Shown piece after piece: positions 7,506 through 15,986 of a stretch of DNA of 64,000 nt; positions within the stretch are counted from its first letter, which is position 1; the number at the start of each line of letters is the position of its first letter. A model generated the notes under the pieces. It was not told the origin of the DNA. It made no database searches and saw only the letters and a list, made by a program, of their open reading frames with translations. The translations under genes were made by a program, and so were the position numbers. The stretch is from KBS-96 sp964247975 (GTDB lineage: Bacteria; Acidobacteriota; Terriglobia; Bryobacterales; Bryobacteraceae). The DNA lies in contig CAXTWH010000001.1 in NCBI GenBank assembly GCA_964247975.1, positions 62,001 to 126,000 on the forward strand, given 5' to 3'.

Positions 7506-10500
7506 TTAAAAATACAATTTCAGCGCAAGCTGCAGGGAGCGAGGCGTGTTCAACAGATCGCCGGAACTGGTAAGCTGCCCGAAGTTCTGGCTTTGCAGTT
7601 GAGTGTTGCCGGTTCCGAACCGCACGCGATTAAACGCGTTGAACGCTTCGGCGCGAAATTCCATGCGAACCGATTCATGAATCGGAAACTCGCGAACCAC
7701 CGACATGTTCTCGGCCAGATTGGGAAACTGCCGCACTTTCGGATTGTAGCGGGTGGAATTGCCAAGTCCGTTTAAAGCCGTGCCGGTTCCCTGGGTGGGA
7801 AACGGCCCAGTACCGAGCGGCACAAAGAAGCGGTCCACCGCCGGATCGAAGCTGCCGTTCGTCCAATGGGCAGGCTGCCAGCCTTCGTAGGAAGTGACGT
7901 AAGCGGGAACGCGACCGTTGAAGATCGGCAACGCGGTAGTAGTCGTAATCTGCACCGGCGTTCCGCTGGAATACAAATTAATCGTGGTGAGACGCCAATT
8001 GCCAAGCACCCAAGCTGCCGGTCCGCTGGTGAGGTATTTCTGGCCTTTGCCGAATGGAAGATCGTAGGTAGCCGAGAATTTGAAGTTGTGCGTTACATCG
8101 AACTGGCCGATGGATTTTTCCAGGCGCCGATTGTATTGATCGGCAGCAGTGGTGCCGTTGCCCCAGTAGCTGTCGGAATCGGTCAACAGTTTTGAAAACA
8201 CATACGAAGTCTGGAAAGTCAGGCCGGCGGTGTAGCGTTTCTGGAAGCTCATCACCAGAGCATGGTAAGTGGAATGGCCGCTGTGGTCGCCGCCGCCGCC
8301 GAACGTGTCGATGCCGGAATACTGCGGAAAAGGCCGCAAAGCCTGGGCCACCGTGGCGCGGCTGCCCCATTGCTTGATAAATCCCGGATACGGCTCGGTA
8401 ATACCGTATTCATTCGCTAACGTTGAACCAAGCTTACTGTTTAAAACGGCGATGCTTTGCGTTGTATTGCCGAATGCGGTGAGATAGCCGGCAGGTAATT
8501 GATCGTAGGCAAGTAACTGCGATTGCAGATGAGATCCGAGCACGCCGTTGTAGCCGATATCGGCCACCATCGAATTACCGATCTGACGTTGAATGGAAAA
8601 GTTCAGGTTATTGAACTCGGGCGCTCGCGTCACTTCGCCGTTCTGAAACCAGGACGGGCTGTTGCTATTTGAAACGGAAGGGTTGATGAAGGGCGGTGGG
8701 GTCCAGGGCGGCAGACCCTGATCGAGCAGAAAAGTGGGAAACACTCCGCCGGAAGTATTGTTGAATGCCTGGGTAAGCGTGAAGCCCATATTGTGAGTGG
8801 AACCGGTGACCGTGGTGATGGCAGCAAAGGACCGGGCATAAGAGCCGCGCAGCACGGTTTTGGAATTTGCCGAATACGCAAAACCCAGGTGCGGCCCGAA
8901 AGCGCCCCAGTAGCCGTTGGCGAGCGACCCGGTACCGACCCGGCCCGGCCCACTTCCGGCAAATAGGATTGCGCCCAAGCGCCCGCCCGCGGCAGGGTTG
9001 GGAGTAGTGGGCGAGAAATCGCTCCAACGGTTATCCAAACCACTGGGCGGCAGGGTGGTTTCCCAACGCAGCCCCAGGTTTAGCACCAGCTTGGGATTGA
9101 TGCGCCAATCGTCCTGAAAGTAGCCCGCGAAATACGGGTAATGCTGCCCGATAAAGCGAACCGTATCGAGCGAGCCGCTATCGGCATAACCAAGCAGGAA
9201 CGAGGCAAAGGGATTGCCGCCCGCATTCGGATTGGTGCTGTTCGGCACGCCGGTTTCGGTGTAGCTGAAGCCCGCGCAGCCGGCCACGCATTGGCGGCCA
9301 AATCCGTTGTAGTGGTTCAGTTGAAACTGGCCGCCGAACTTGAATGTGTGATTGTTGCGGATCCAGGTAAAGTCGTCGTTGTAGGAATAGATTGTATTTT
9401 CAGAACCGTTGTTCGCGTTGGCGCCGATCTGGTTTTGAAACGTGATGGGAAGCTGAGCCTGCCCGAAGTAATTATTTGAAAATGAAAAATTAACCAGGTT
9501 TTGATTGCAATCCGGCACGTTCGGGAGGCAGTATTTGCTTTTCCAGTTTCCTGCCGCCGCTTGCAGCGGATCGTGATTCTGACGCCAGTTGTTGCCGCCT
9601 GCGTAGAAATGGTTGAACTTGGTGGGGCCGAACGTCCAATCCCAGCTAAACCGGAGCACATCACTATTTTGTGTTGTGTTGTTGAAGTTGGACCAGTTGC
9701 CGGGCAGGTTAGGCGGACCATCGGGACCGGGCAGAACCGATTCACGATCATAACCGTAGTAGCCGGAGATGCGGTGCTTCTCATTGAAAACATGATCCCC
9801 TTTAACGCTTACTTTGTTGACCGGCTGAACATTGGTGCCGTTGGCAATGACGTAGTTATTGGTAACGTAGCCCACCGTGCCGGGAGCGGCGTTGGTGTTC
9901 GGCTTGATTAAACCGGTCGAACCGGCAAACGCGGAGAGCGCTTGTTCTGCGGCAGGGCTAAACAGGCTTTGCGGAATTTTGTTGCCGACAAAAGGAGTGC
10001 GCGTCACGGTACCGTTGGCAGCGGTGATCTGCGTGGTGGGGTCGTAGATCGGAATCCGCCGCCCATTGGCATCCACCCAGTTGCTGAAGTCCCCTTGGTA
10101 CATTTCCGGCGTCGGCACGGTGGTGGTGAAGCCGGTCGCGCCGTTGCGATTTCTGAAACCTTCGTAGGAGAAGAAGAAGAAAGTTTTATCTTTGCCTTTG
10201 TAAACTTTGGGAATCCAGACAGGGCCGCCCACGGTTGCGCCGAAGTCGTTCTGCTTATAGATGGGAATAGCGATACCTTTGGAATTATTGAAGAAGTTAT
10301 TCGCGTCAAAATCGTTATTGCGCAGAAATTCATAAGCCGAGCCGTGAAACTGATTGGTGCCGGACTTAGTAACAAACGTCATGACGCCGCCCCCGGCATG
10401 GCCGTATTCCGCTTTGTAGCCGTTTGTGTCAACCGTAAATTCAGTGATGGCTTCCACCGAAGGCGCGTTCGAGGACACCCAGCTTTTGGTGAGAGCGCGG

Positions 10501-11099
10501 GTGGTAGCGGCGGACACTCCATCGAGCGTCGCTCCGTAGCTGGCGGCTTGTCCGCCACCGAGAGAAAAGCCGTTGTCGCCGCCCAGATTCTTCGATTCAG
10601 GAGTCAGCACAGCCAGATCAAAAGGGCTGCGGACGGCTCCGGCAACTACCAAGGGAAGATCGTTCACCAGCTTGTTGGAGATGGTGGTGCTTGATTTCGC
10701 GTCCTCGGTGTGAAGTTGAACTGCGGAAGCCTGCACTTCCACCGCTTGCTGCGAGGTGCCGACTTCTAATGAAGCATCAGCGCGAACGGTGGTAGCGGCG
10801 TTGAGCGTGATTCCTTTCGTTTCAGAAGGCCGGAATCCCTCCTTTTCAATTCTGACGGTATAAGTGCCGACTTCCAAACTGGGCGCGGTGTACTCACCTG
10901 CTTCGTTAGTGGAAAGAACCGTGGAAGTATTGGTGGCAACTTCCGTTACTACGACTCTGGCGCCAGGAATGACGGCTCCCGAAGTATCATGTACTTCGCC
11001 GGTGATGGTGGCGCGCTCGGATTGCGCGTATCCGGTGATGGCCATTATTAATAAGCAAAGCGCGACAATGCATGGTTTCGCCAGGCGAAGGGTGAACAT
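7506..11099 (-). CDS. Oar-like TonB-dependent outer-membrane receptor with carboxypeptidase regulatory domain
   Basis: 1197 residues. A signal peptide ends near YAQ. A carboxypeptidase-regulatory-like fold follows at about 27-120 (ITGEVHDTSGAVIPGARV), then a plug region that includes FVTKSGTNQFHGSAYEF, and a long barrel of alternating strands ending in the aromatic LKLYF typical of outer-membrane barrels. Such Oar-like receptors are numerous in Bryobacterales and are thought to import large or complex substrates; the substrate cannot be read from sequence. It converges on qhpG with a 4-bp gap. A direct role in amine oxidation is not supported. Confidence 0.85.
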   Translation of the reverse strand: MFTLRLAKPCIVALCLLIMAITGYAQSERATITGEVHDTSGAVIPGARVVVTEVATNTSTVLSTNEAGEYTAPSLEVGTYTVRIEKEGFRPSETKGITLNAATTVRADASLEVGTSQQAVEVQASAVQLHTEDAKSSTTISNKLVNDLPLVVAGAVRSPFDLAVLTPESKNLGGDNGFSLGGGQAASYGATLDGVSAATTRALTKSWVSSNAPSVEAITEFTVDTNGYKAEYGHAGGGVMTFVTKSGTNQFHGSAYEFLRNNDFDANNFFNNSKGIAIPIYKQNDFGATVGGPVWIPKVYKGKDKTFFFFSYEGFRNRNGATGFTTTVPTPEMYQGDFSNWVDANGRRIPIYDPTTQITAANGTVTRTPFVGNKIPQSLFSPAAEQALSAFAGSTGLIKPNTNAAPGTVGYVTNNYVIANGTNVQPVNKVSVKGDHVFNEKHRISGYYGYDRESVLPGPDGPPNLPGNWSNFNNTTQNSDVLRFSWDWTFGPTKFNHFYAGGNNWRQNHDPLQAAAGNWKSKYCLPNVPDCNQNLVNFSFSNNYFGQAQLPITFQNQIGANANNGSENTIYSYNDDFTWIRNNHTFKFGGQFQLNHYNGFGRQCVAGCAGFSYTETGVPNSTNPNAGGNPFASFLLGYADSGSLDTVRFIGQHYPYFAGYFQDDWRINPKLVLNLGLRWETTLPPSGLDNRWSDFSPTTPNPAAGGRLGAILFAGSGPGRVGTGSLANGYWGAFGPHLGFAYSANSKTVLRGSYARSFAAITTVTGSTHNMGFTLTQAFNNTSGGVFPTFLLDQGLPPWTPPPFINPSVSNSNSPSWFQNGEVTRAPEFNNLNFSIQRQIGNSMVADIGYNGVLGSHLQSQLLAYDQLPAGYLTAFGNTTQSIAVLNSKLGSTLANEYGITEPYPGFIKQWGSRATVAQALRPFPQYSGIDTFGGGGDHSGHSTYHALVMSFQKRYTAGLTFQTSYVFSKLLTDSDSYWGNGTTAADQYNRRLEKSIGQFDVTHNFKFSATYDLPFGKGQKYLTSGPAAWVLGNWRLTTINLYSSGTPVQITTTTALPIFNGRVPAYVTSYEGWQPAHWTNGSFDPAVDRFFVPLGTGPFPTQGTGTALNGLGNSTRYNPKVRQFPNLAENMSVVREFPIHESVRMEFRAEAFNAFNRVRFGTGNTQLQSQNFGQLTSSGDLLNTPRSLQLALKLYF

Positions 11100-11197
11100 A
11101 CCAGGTTCTCCTGTTTATCAGTTGGAACGGGAAAGAATGTGGAGGTCACTTTATCATTTCGAGTTTTGGTTTGCAAGAAATTTGTGCGGACGATTAC

Positions 11198-11932
11198 TCA
11201 GGCTGCGTGCTTATTAGAACGACCGGGGCCGGATTGCGGACGCGGTTTGGAAAGAGAGCCGAGCAGAAAGCGGCGTTGGCGGAAGCGCTGCCAAGTGTCA
11301 TTCGAACAAACGAAGCCAAACTGAGCTGGCTCAAGTTTTTCTTCCAGTTGCGGGTGGTTGCAGGAGATCAGGTGCAGTTCTTCCAGTTCCTGTTGTTCCT
11401 GCTGTTTGCGATCTTTCTGGATGTCGCGCAGTTGCTTCAGGGTTTGCAGGAAGCGGCGGTTCAAGCGCGATTCGTAGAGGGTGAGTAAGGCTAACGGGTT
11501 GGCGGCCTGGCGGAGGGTTTCGGCCATTGTGAGGGCAGCGTGGGATTCGGCATGGCCGGTGTTCCACACTTCGCCCTGCTCATCGTGGCCGATGGCAAAA
11601 AGATTGTGTTCGGCAGCAGCGAGGCGATGCAAGCGGAACTGGAGATCGGCGCAGGAATTAGCGAGTTGTGTTTCCACCATGCCGACCGGGTTCAGGGAAG
11701 CGACATAAGCTTCAGTGAATTCGTGATAGGAGTTCAGTTCTTCTTCGGGCAGGTGAATGACTTGGCTCAGGATGCCGTGGCGGGTGGCGTTCAGGGCGGA
11801 ACGCTGTTTGCCTGTTTCGGTTTTCGGGCCGGTGCTCTTTTTAGCATTGGCGCGATTGGCACGGAGTCGGGCTGCGCTGGGCTGTTTTTTCCCGGTAGTC
11901 TCGGTAGTCTCAGTTGGTTGTTCGGGGTTCAT
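11198..11932 (-). CDS. Conserved hypothetical protein of the RANRANAKKSTGPKT family
   Basis: About 244 residues from the ATG at 11932; the frame stays open to 11977. The N-terminal third holds a motif I associate with a repeated acidobacterial family of unknown function: LRANRANAKKSTGPKT, then TGKQRSALNATRHGIL. The middle is helical, with a glutamine- and glutamate-rich coiled-coil-like stretch (DIQKDRKQQEQQELEEL). The C-terminus is basic. There is no signal peptide or membrane segment. The STGPKT/NATRHG part recalls proteins found in many copies near mobile or repeated regions, but no function is established. Confidence 0.6.
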   Translation of the reverse strand: MNPEQPTETTETTGKKQPSAARLRANRANAKKSTGPKTETGKQRSALNATRHGILSQVIHLPEEELNSYHEFTEAYVASLNPVGMVETQLANSCADLQFRLHRLAAAEHNLFAIGHDEQGEVWNTGHAESHAALTMAETLRQAANPLALLTLYESRLNRRFLQTLKQLRDIQKDRKQQEQQELEELHLISCNHPQLEEKLEPAQFGFVCSNDTWQRFRQRRFLLGSLSKPRPQSGPGRSNKHAA

Positions 11933-12010
11933 GCGGTTCAGAGTGTAGTACGGCCCGAACCGCAGTTGCTTCCACAAATTCAGTAAACAATAGAAAACAA
12001 ACAGAAAAAT

Positions 12011-12220
12011 TTATGAAAAAACTTGAACTGGCTTTGGAGGCAGCCGGTCAGGTGAGCGAAATCGCAGGAGGACGAGCTGGCGACTGGGAAGATGAGCCAT
12101 GCCGGCGTAATCGCTCGGATTTTGTGTGCCTCTGTTCCTAATTTCGCACAATCTCTCTTCGGTGGTTTTGCCGACCAGCAACTCATCGAGTGCGGCGGCA
12201 AACAGCGTTTTCTGCTTCAT
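12011..12220 (-). CDS. Small hypothetical protein, possibly decayed
   Basis: A 69-residue frame with a strong ribosome-binding site (AAGGAG, 5 nt from the ATG at 12220). The first 25 residues (MKQKTLFAAALDELLVGKTT) look like real coding sequence with an amphipathic helix. The C-terminal half is proline- and arginine-rich and unlike a folded protein, so a frameshift may have replaced the original end. It lies between two leftward genes. No family recognised. Confidence 0.3.
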   Translation of the reverse strand: MKQKTLFAAALDELLVGKTTEERLCEIRNRGTQNPSDYAGMAHLPSRQLVLLRFRSPDRLPPKPVQVFS

Positions 12221-12276
12221 AGGTCTCCTTATTTTCTCGGAGAACCCCATTTACACAAAAATCAACACACCCTCTT

Positions 12277-12957
12277 TCAGCTATTGTTTTCAGCGATCAC
12301 TGGTTTTTCTTTGAGGACCCGTTGTCTCCAGAAAGCCACCGCGAACCGGGTCAGCGTGGAGGAAGCAGCAGTCAACATTGCTACAGCGATAATACGGTGC
12401 TCACTTTGGGCTACTTCGCGGGTTCGCGTTGAAAGAAGGCTCTGCTCGGTTTGCACAATTTCGGTGATCGTCCGGCGAACCTCGTCCATGATTCGTTTAC
12501 CGGACTGATTGGCAACGAGCGAGCGAGCCGCTCCGAAGCCGTTTTGTTGTCTTGCTTGCACGGTGTTGTTGAGTTCCTGGAACTTCTCGGTGAACAGTTG
12601 TTTTAGATGAATGACTCGATGCTGCTGGTGAGGATTGTCCTGAATCAATTTTTGGAGAGTATTCAATTGTTGGGGAACTGTGACTCGTATGGCTTGGAGG
12701 TACGGTTCCAGAAATGCTGGATCTCCTGTGATCACAAACCCGCGTTGGCCCGTTTCGGCGTCCTCAGCGGCGAGAAGCACATGCTGCGTGGCGCCGATCA
12801 CTTCGTAAGTGTGTACGACCAAATCTCGATTCTGCCGGAGAATGGCATGAGATCGATACGACAGAAAGAAGCCTACCACCACGACAACCGTTACAGGAAG
12901 GGCAGCAAGGAGGGCCACTGGATCATAGAATTTTTCCAACTGAAGACGGTTCACCAT
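12277..12957 (-). CDS. CHASE3-domain membrane sensor without an output domain
   Basis: About 226 residues from the ATG at 12957; an in-frame upstream start at 13056 is less likely. One hydrophobic segment (DPVALLAALPVTVVVVVGFFLS) leads into a periplasmic CHASE3 domain with the family signature AEDAETGQRGFVITGDPAFLEPY. A second segment (HRIIAVAMLTAASS) comes next, and only about 25 residues remain after it. CHASE3 normally feeds a kinase or cyclase; here none follows, and the downstream DNA does not encode one in any frame. It may be a stand-alone partner protein or a gene truncated after its second helix. Confidence 0.7.
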   Translation of the reverse strand: MVNRLQLEKFYDPVALLAALPVTVVVVVGFFLSYRSHAILRQNRDLVVHTYEVIGATQHVLLAAEDAETGQRGFVITGDPAFLEPYLQAIRVTVPQQLNTLQKLIQDNPHQQHRVIHLKQLFTEKFQELNNTVQARQQNGFGAARSLVANQSGKRIMDEVRRTITEIVQTEQSLLSTRTREVAQSEHRIIAVAMLTAASSTLTRFAVAFWRQRVLKEKPVIAENNS

Positions 12958-13316
12958 TGCAGTATGGCAGTCATCAGATTGATGGCCTTTATTGGTTTCG
13001 TGGGGTGATCCATTCGCTTTAGGGATAAAGCGAGCAGAACACAGGGTGAACGGCACAACTGAAACAAAAGCAATTGGAACGGCAGCAAAGGTGCAACAGC
13101 GTTTGTGTGGCGCAGTTAATCGGACGGCGTCTTAAATCAATACAGTCAGGAGTTTCCTTTGATGAAGTTCATGCTTTATTTTTTGGTGTTTGAGTGTATT
13201 AACTTTGGTGACAATGTTATTAAAGCTTCCCCTTTGGTAACGACGGGAGTTTACCCCGCACTTACTAACTGGCTTATATCTTTGCGGAACTATAACGCGG
13301 TAGCCTCAGTTTGGAT
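12958..13316. other. Intergenic region, no convincing gene
   Basis: About 360 bp, AT-rich towards the right. A 63-codon frame with a reasonable AGGAG site (ATG at 13162) runs through it but overlaps the next gene in another frame and has no recognisable protein character. It probably holds the promoters of the flanking divergent genes. Confidence 0.4.
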
Positions 13317-15704
13317 ATGTTCGCAACCTGGAAGCCAGCGGCGCTGCTGCTGACGTTGTTTTGCTTGGAGCCAGCATCGCACTCCGTACTTGCTCGTGAG
13401 TTTACGCACACAAGGATCGTTTCCTCGCCTATTTTTGAAGCAAGCCTTTTACCTGCCGCTCGATCAAGCACCAGCTTCGGCTTACGCCCTGGCGCGCTTG
13501 CGCCAGTAAACGAAGGGGACAAGCTTTACCCGGGGCGCTTCCACCGGCAGATCATCGCAGGAACAAACGCTGGTGCTCACTTCTTTCAAACCGTGGCGAG
13601 TTCTCAATCGCAAGCCGCTGCGTCAGCCGGATTGCCGTTCGATCAAACCCCATCCAACAATCGCCAATCAGATGCGCATCCACAGACTGCCGCCAATTAT
13701 CCAGGAACCGAGCCGTTCGGCACGGTAAGCATCGGGAACGAAAACAACCGATTTATCACCATCAAGAATCCCGACTTGTCATTATTGACGATTGAAAGCA
13801 TCGCCCTTTCCGGACCTGACGCGGAGGATTTCCGCTTCGGCAATGGCAGGGATTGCGCGGGTTCGCTTCCGCCGCAATCAAGCTGCGAAGTGGATTTGGA
13901 ATTTGCTCCCCATTCAGCAGGACGGAAAAGCGCGATCCTCACGATTGTTACGAATGAGGCCAGTTCTTCCGGCAAAATCAGACTGACTGGGTTCGCGATC
14001 ACTCCAGCGCAATTGTCCGTCTCGCCCGACCGGCTTCTTTTCAATACGCCCGCGGTGGGTGTTGTGAGCCCACCGCAGACGGTAACTCTGACAAATACCG
14101 GTCAGGCTGAGCTGGAATTTTCCACCGGGCCGTTCACCGGTTTCAGTAAAGCTTTTACCGAACTCTCCAACACCTGTGACTTCGTTTTACGCGGCGGAGA
14201 GAGCTGTTCGATCACCATTGCGTTTTCAGCGCCAGCCAGCGGGGCCTTTACCGACGAACTCTACGGCTTCTGGAAGCAGTTGGAGTTTGGCGTTAGCGGT
14301 TCCCAGCCGATAGAGATTCCGCTTGCCGGAAGAGCCAGTAAGCAGAGGACGAAAACGCTTTCCGACGCCGTCTTCCTTCTCGGCGATTTCGACGGCGACG
14401 GCCAACCCGATTTCGCAACTTGGCGCTGGTCCGACGGTCTTTGGACGGTTATCCCGAGTTCCGCTCCTCAGCAGCCTATTACTCAACAATGGGGCTTGCC
14501 CGGCGATACACCCGTCCCGGGCGATTATGACGGCGATGGCAAAGCCGATTTCGCGGTCTGGCGTCCTACGGAAGGAAACTGGTATGTGCTTCCTAGCAGT
14601 TCGCCCGCTCACCCGGTTATCCAGCAATTGGGCACGCCCTATGACCTGCCGATTACGGGCGATTTCGATGGCGACCGGAAAAACGACTTCGCTGTCTGGC
14701 ATCCTGTTGACGCGACCTGGCACATTCAACTTAGTTCCACCCCAGGTCGCTCCGTTGTTCGGCAGTGGGGCTTGCCTGGCGATCTTCCGGTCAGCGGGGA
14801 TTTCAATGGCGACGGCATTCAGGATCTGGCGGTCTGGCGCCCTACCGAAGGAAGCTGGTATGTGCTTCCCACCGGAAATTCCGGATCAACGCTTGTTCAA
14901 CAATGGGGCTTGCCCGGAGATGTGCCGGTTGCCGCTGATTACGATGGCGACGGCAAAACTGATTTCGGGGTCTGGCGCCCCACTGATCGGAACATATACG
15001 TTCTTCCAAGCAGCAGGCCGGGCGAGTCGTTTCAGTTTCCCGCTCCCTCCGCTGAAAGGGTGCTTACCATTGATCCCGGTTTCAATATTATGCGAACACC
15101 GGTTTACTTCCGCGTTGACGCGGACTACGACGGAGATGGCCGGATTGATTCCGCTATCTGGAACATTACAACGGGCCAGTGGATCTGCCTGCTCAGCACT
15201 AAGCCCGGCGTTCCTTTGATTCAGCAATGGGGGCTGCCCGGCGATGTGCCCGTTGCCGGTGATTATGACGGCGACGGAAGGATCGATCTTGCAGTTTGGC
15301 GGCCCACGGCAGGAAGCTGGTACGTTTTACCGAGCAGCAGCCCTGGGCAGCCCCTCACCAAGCAATGGGGATTACCCGGCGATGCGCCGGTTCCCGCCGA
15401 CTACGACGGCGACGGAACAACAGATTTCGCTGTGTGGCGGCCGTTTGAGGGAAACTGGTATGTCGTTCTCCGCACTTCGCCCGACCAACCCTTTGTCCAG
15501 CAGTGGGGGCTTCCGGGCGATGTTCCTGTTCCAGCCGACTACGACAGCGATTACAAAACGAACTTCGCTATCTGGCGTCCGTCGGAAACAACATGGTACG
15601 TTTTGCGGAGCGGAGCACCGCTAGGAAGCACTTTGGACTCTTACGGAGTTTACCCGATTTATACGCCACAGGATAGTTACTTCTTCTGGGAGTTGAATCG
15701 GTAA
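13317..15704 (+). CDS. Secreted choice-of-anchor D / FG-GAP-like repeat protein
   Basis: 795 residues from the ATG at 13317 (an in-frame TTG lies 6 nt upstream). The signal peptide is MFATWKPAALLLTLFCLEPA, ending near SVLA. Residues ~130-340 form two ASPM-SPD2-Hydin type (choice-of-anchor D) Ig-like domains; LSGPDAEDFRFGNGRDCAGSL and the following SSCEVDLEFAP are typical. Residues ~355-770 are nine copies of a ~48-residue repeat built around a calcium-loop motif (DYDGDGKxDFAVWRP) and a conserved QQWGLPGDVPV. This pattern folds into beta-propellers in FG-GAP/VCBS proteins and suggests an extracellular adhesion or surface protein. No sortase or type IX signal was seen. There is no operon partner. 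Confidence 0.8.
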   Translation: MFATWKPAALLLTLFCLEPASHSVLAREFTHTRIVSSPIFEASLLPAARSSTSFGLRPGALAPVNEGDKLYPGRFHRQIIAGTNAGAHFFQTVASSQSQAAASAGLPFDQTPSNNRQSDAHPQTAANYPGTEPFGTVSIGNENNRFITIKNPDLSLLTIESIALSGPDAEDFRFGNGRDCAGSLPPQSSCEVDLEFAPHSAGRKSAILTIVTNEASSSGKIRLTGFAITPAQLSVSPDRLLFNTPAVGVVSPPQTVTLTNTGQAELEFSTGPFTGFSKAFTELSNTCDFVLRGGESCSITIAFSAPASGAFTDELYGFWKQLEFGVSGSQPIEIPLAGRASKQRTKTLSDAVFLLGDFDGDGQPDFATWRWSDGLWTVIPSSAPQQPITQQWGLPGDTPVPGDYDGDGKADFAVWRPTEGNWYVLPSSSPAHPVIQQLGTPYDLPITGDFDGDRKNDFAVWHPVDATWHIQLSSTPGRSVVRQWGLPGDLPVSGDFNGDGIQDLAVWRPTEGSWYVLPTGNSGSTLVQQWGLPGDVPVAADYDGDGKTDFGVWRPTDRNIYVLPSSRPGESFQFPAPSAERVLTIDPGFNIMRTPVYFRVDADYDGDGRIDSAIWNITTGQWICLLSTKPGVPLIQQWGLPGDVPVAGDYDGDGRIDLAVWRPTAGSWYVLPSSSPGQPLTKQWGLPGDAPVPADYDGDGTTDFAVWRPFEGNWYVVLRTSPDQPFVQQWGLPGDVPVPADYDSDYKTNFAIWRPSETTWYVLRSGAPLGSTLDSYGVYPIYTPQDSYFFWELNR
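14385..15610 (+). repeat. Nine tandem ~48-codon repeats (DxDGDGxxDFAVWRP ... QQWGLPGD)
   Basis: Each unit has a DxDxDG calcium-binding loop, FAVWRP, W-Y-V-L-P and Q-Q-W-G-L-P-G-D. The units differ in DNA sequence as well as protein. The fifth-to-sixth spacing is irregular, with an insertion (PAPSAERVLTIDPGFN). Copies three and nine are the most divergent (GDRKNDF, DSDYKTNF). Confidence 0.85.
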
Positions 15705-15986
15705 ATTTCAGGGACGGGCTACGCAATTTCCCCTGCGTTTACTCAGGTACTGATGTTCTCCGCAATAAGCTAAACTTACGCGAAGCGACGACGCTCGCAG
15801 CCGACCTTTGCGCGGGCTCTTTGACTTGTTGCATCTGCGCGCCATTCATCATCATATTTTCTAGTGTTAGTGGCTCGACGTTCCGGAACGGTTGAGTAAT
15901 GGTTTTTTAGTATTGCGGTTTGAGCTTTCCAGTTCCTACAATCAGCTACGAACAGGCAGTTCAAGTACAGGGATCGAGGTTTATCA

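Noticed and set aside
9942..10694. 250-codon + strand frame
   Set aside because: Antisense to the Oar-like receptor at 7506-11099; low-complexity, basic composition typical of shadow frames.
13162..13353. 63-codon frame with an AGGAG site upstream of the FG-GAP gene
   Set aside because: It overlaps the signal-peptide region of the next gene in another frame and shows no protein features; a leader peptide cannot be excluded.
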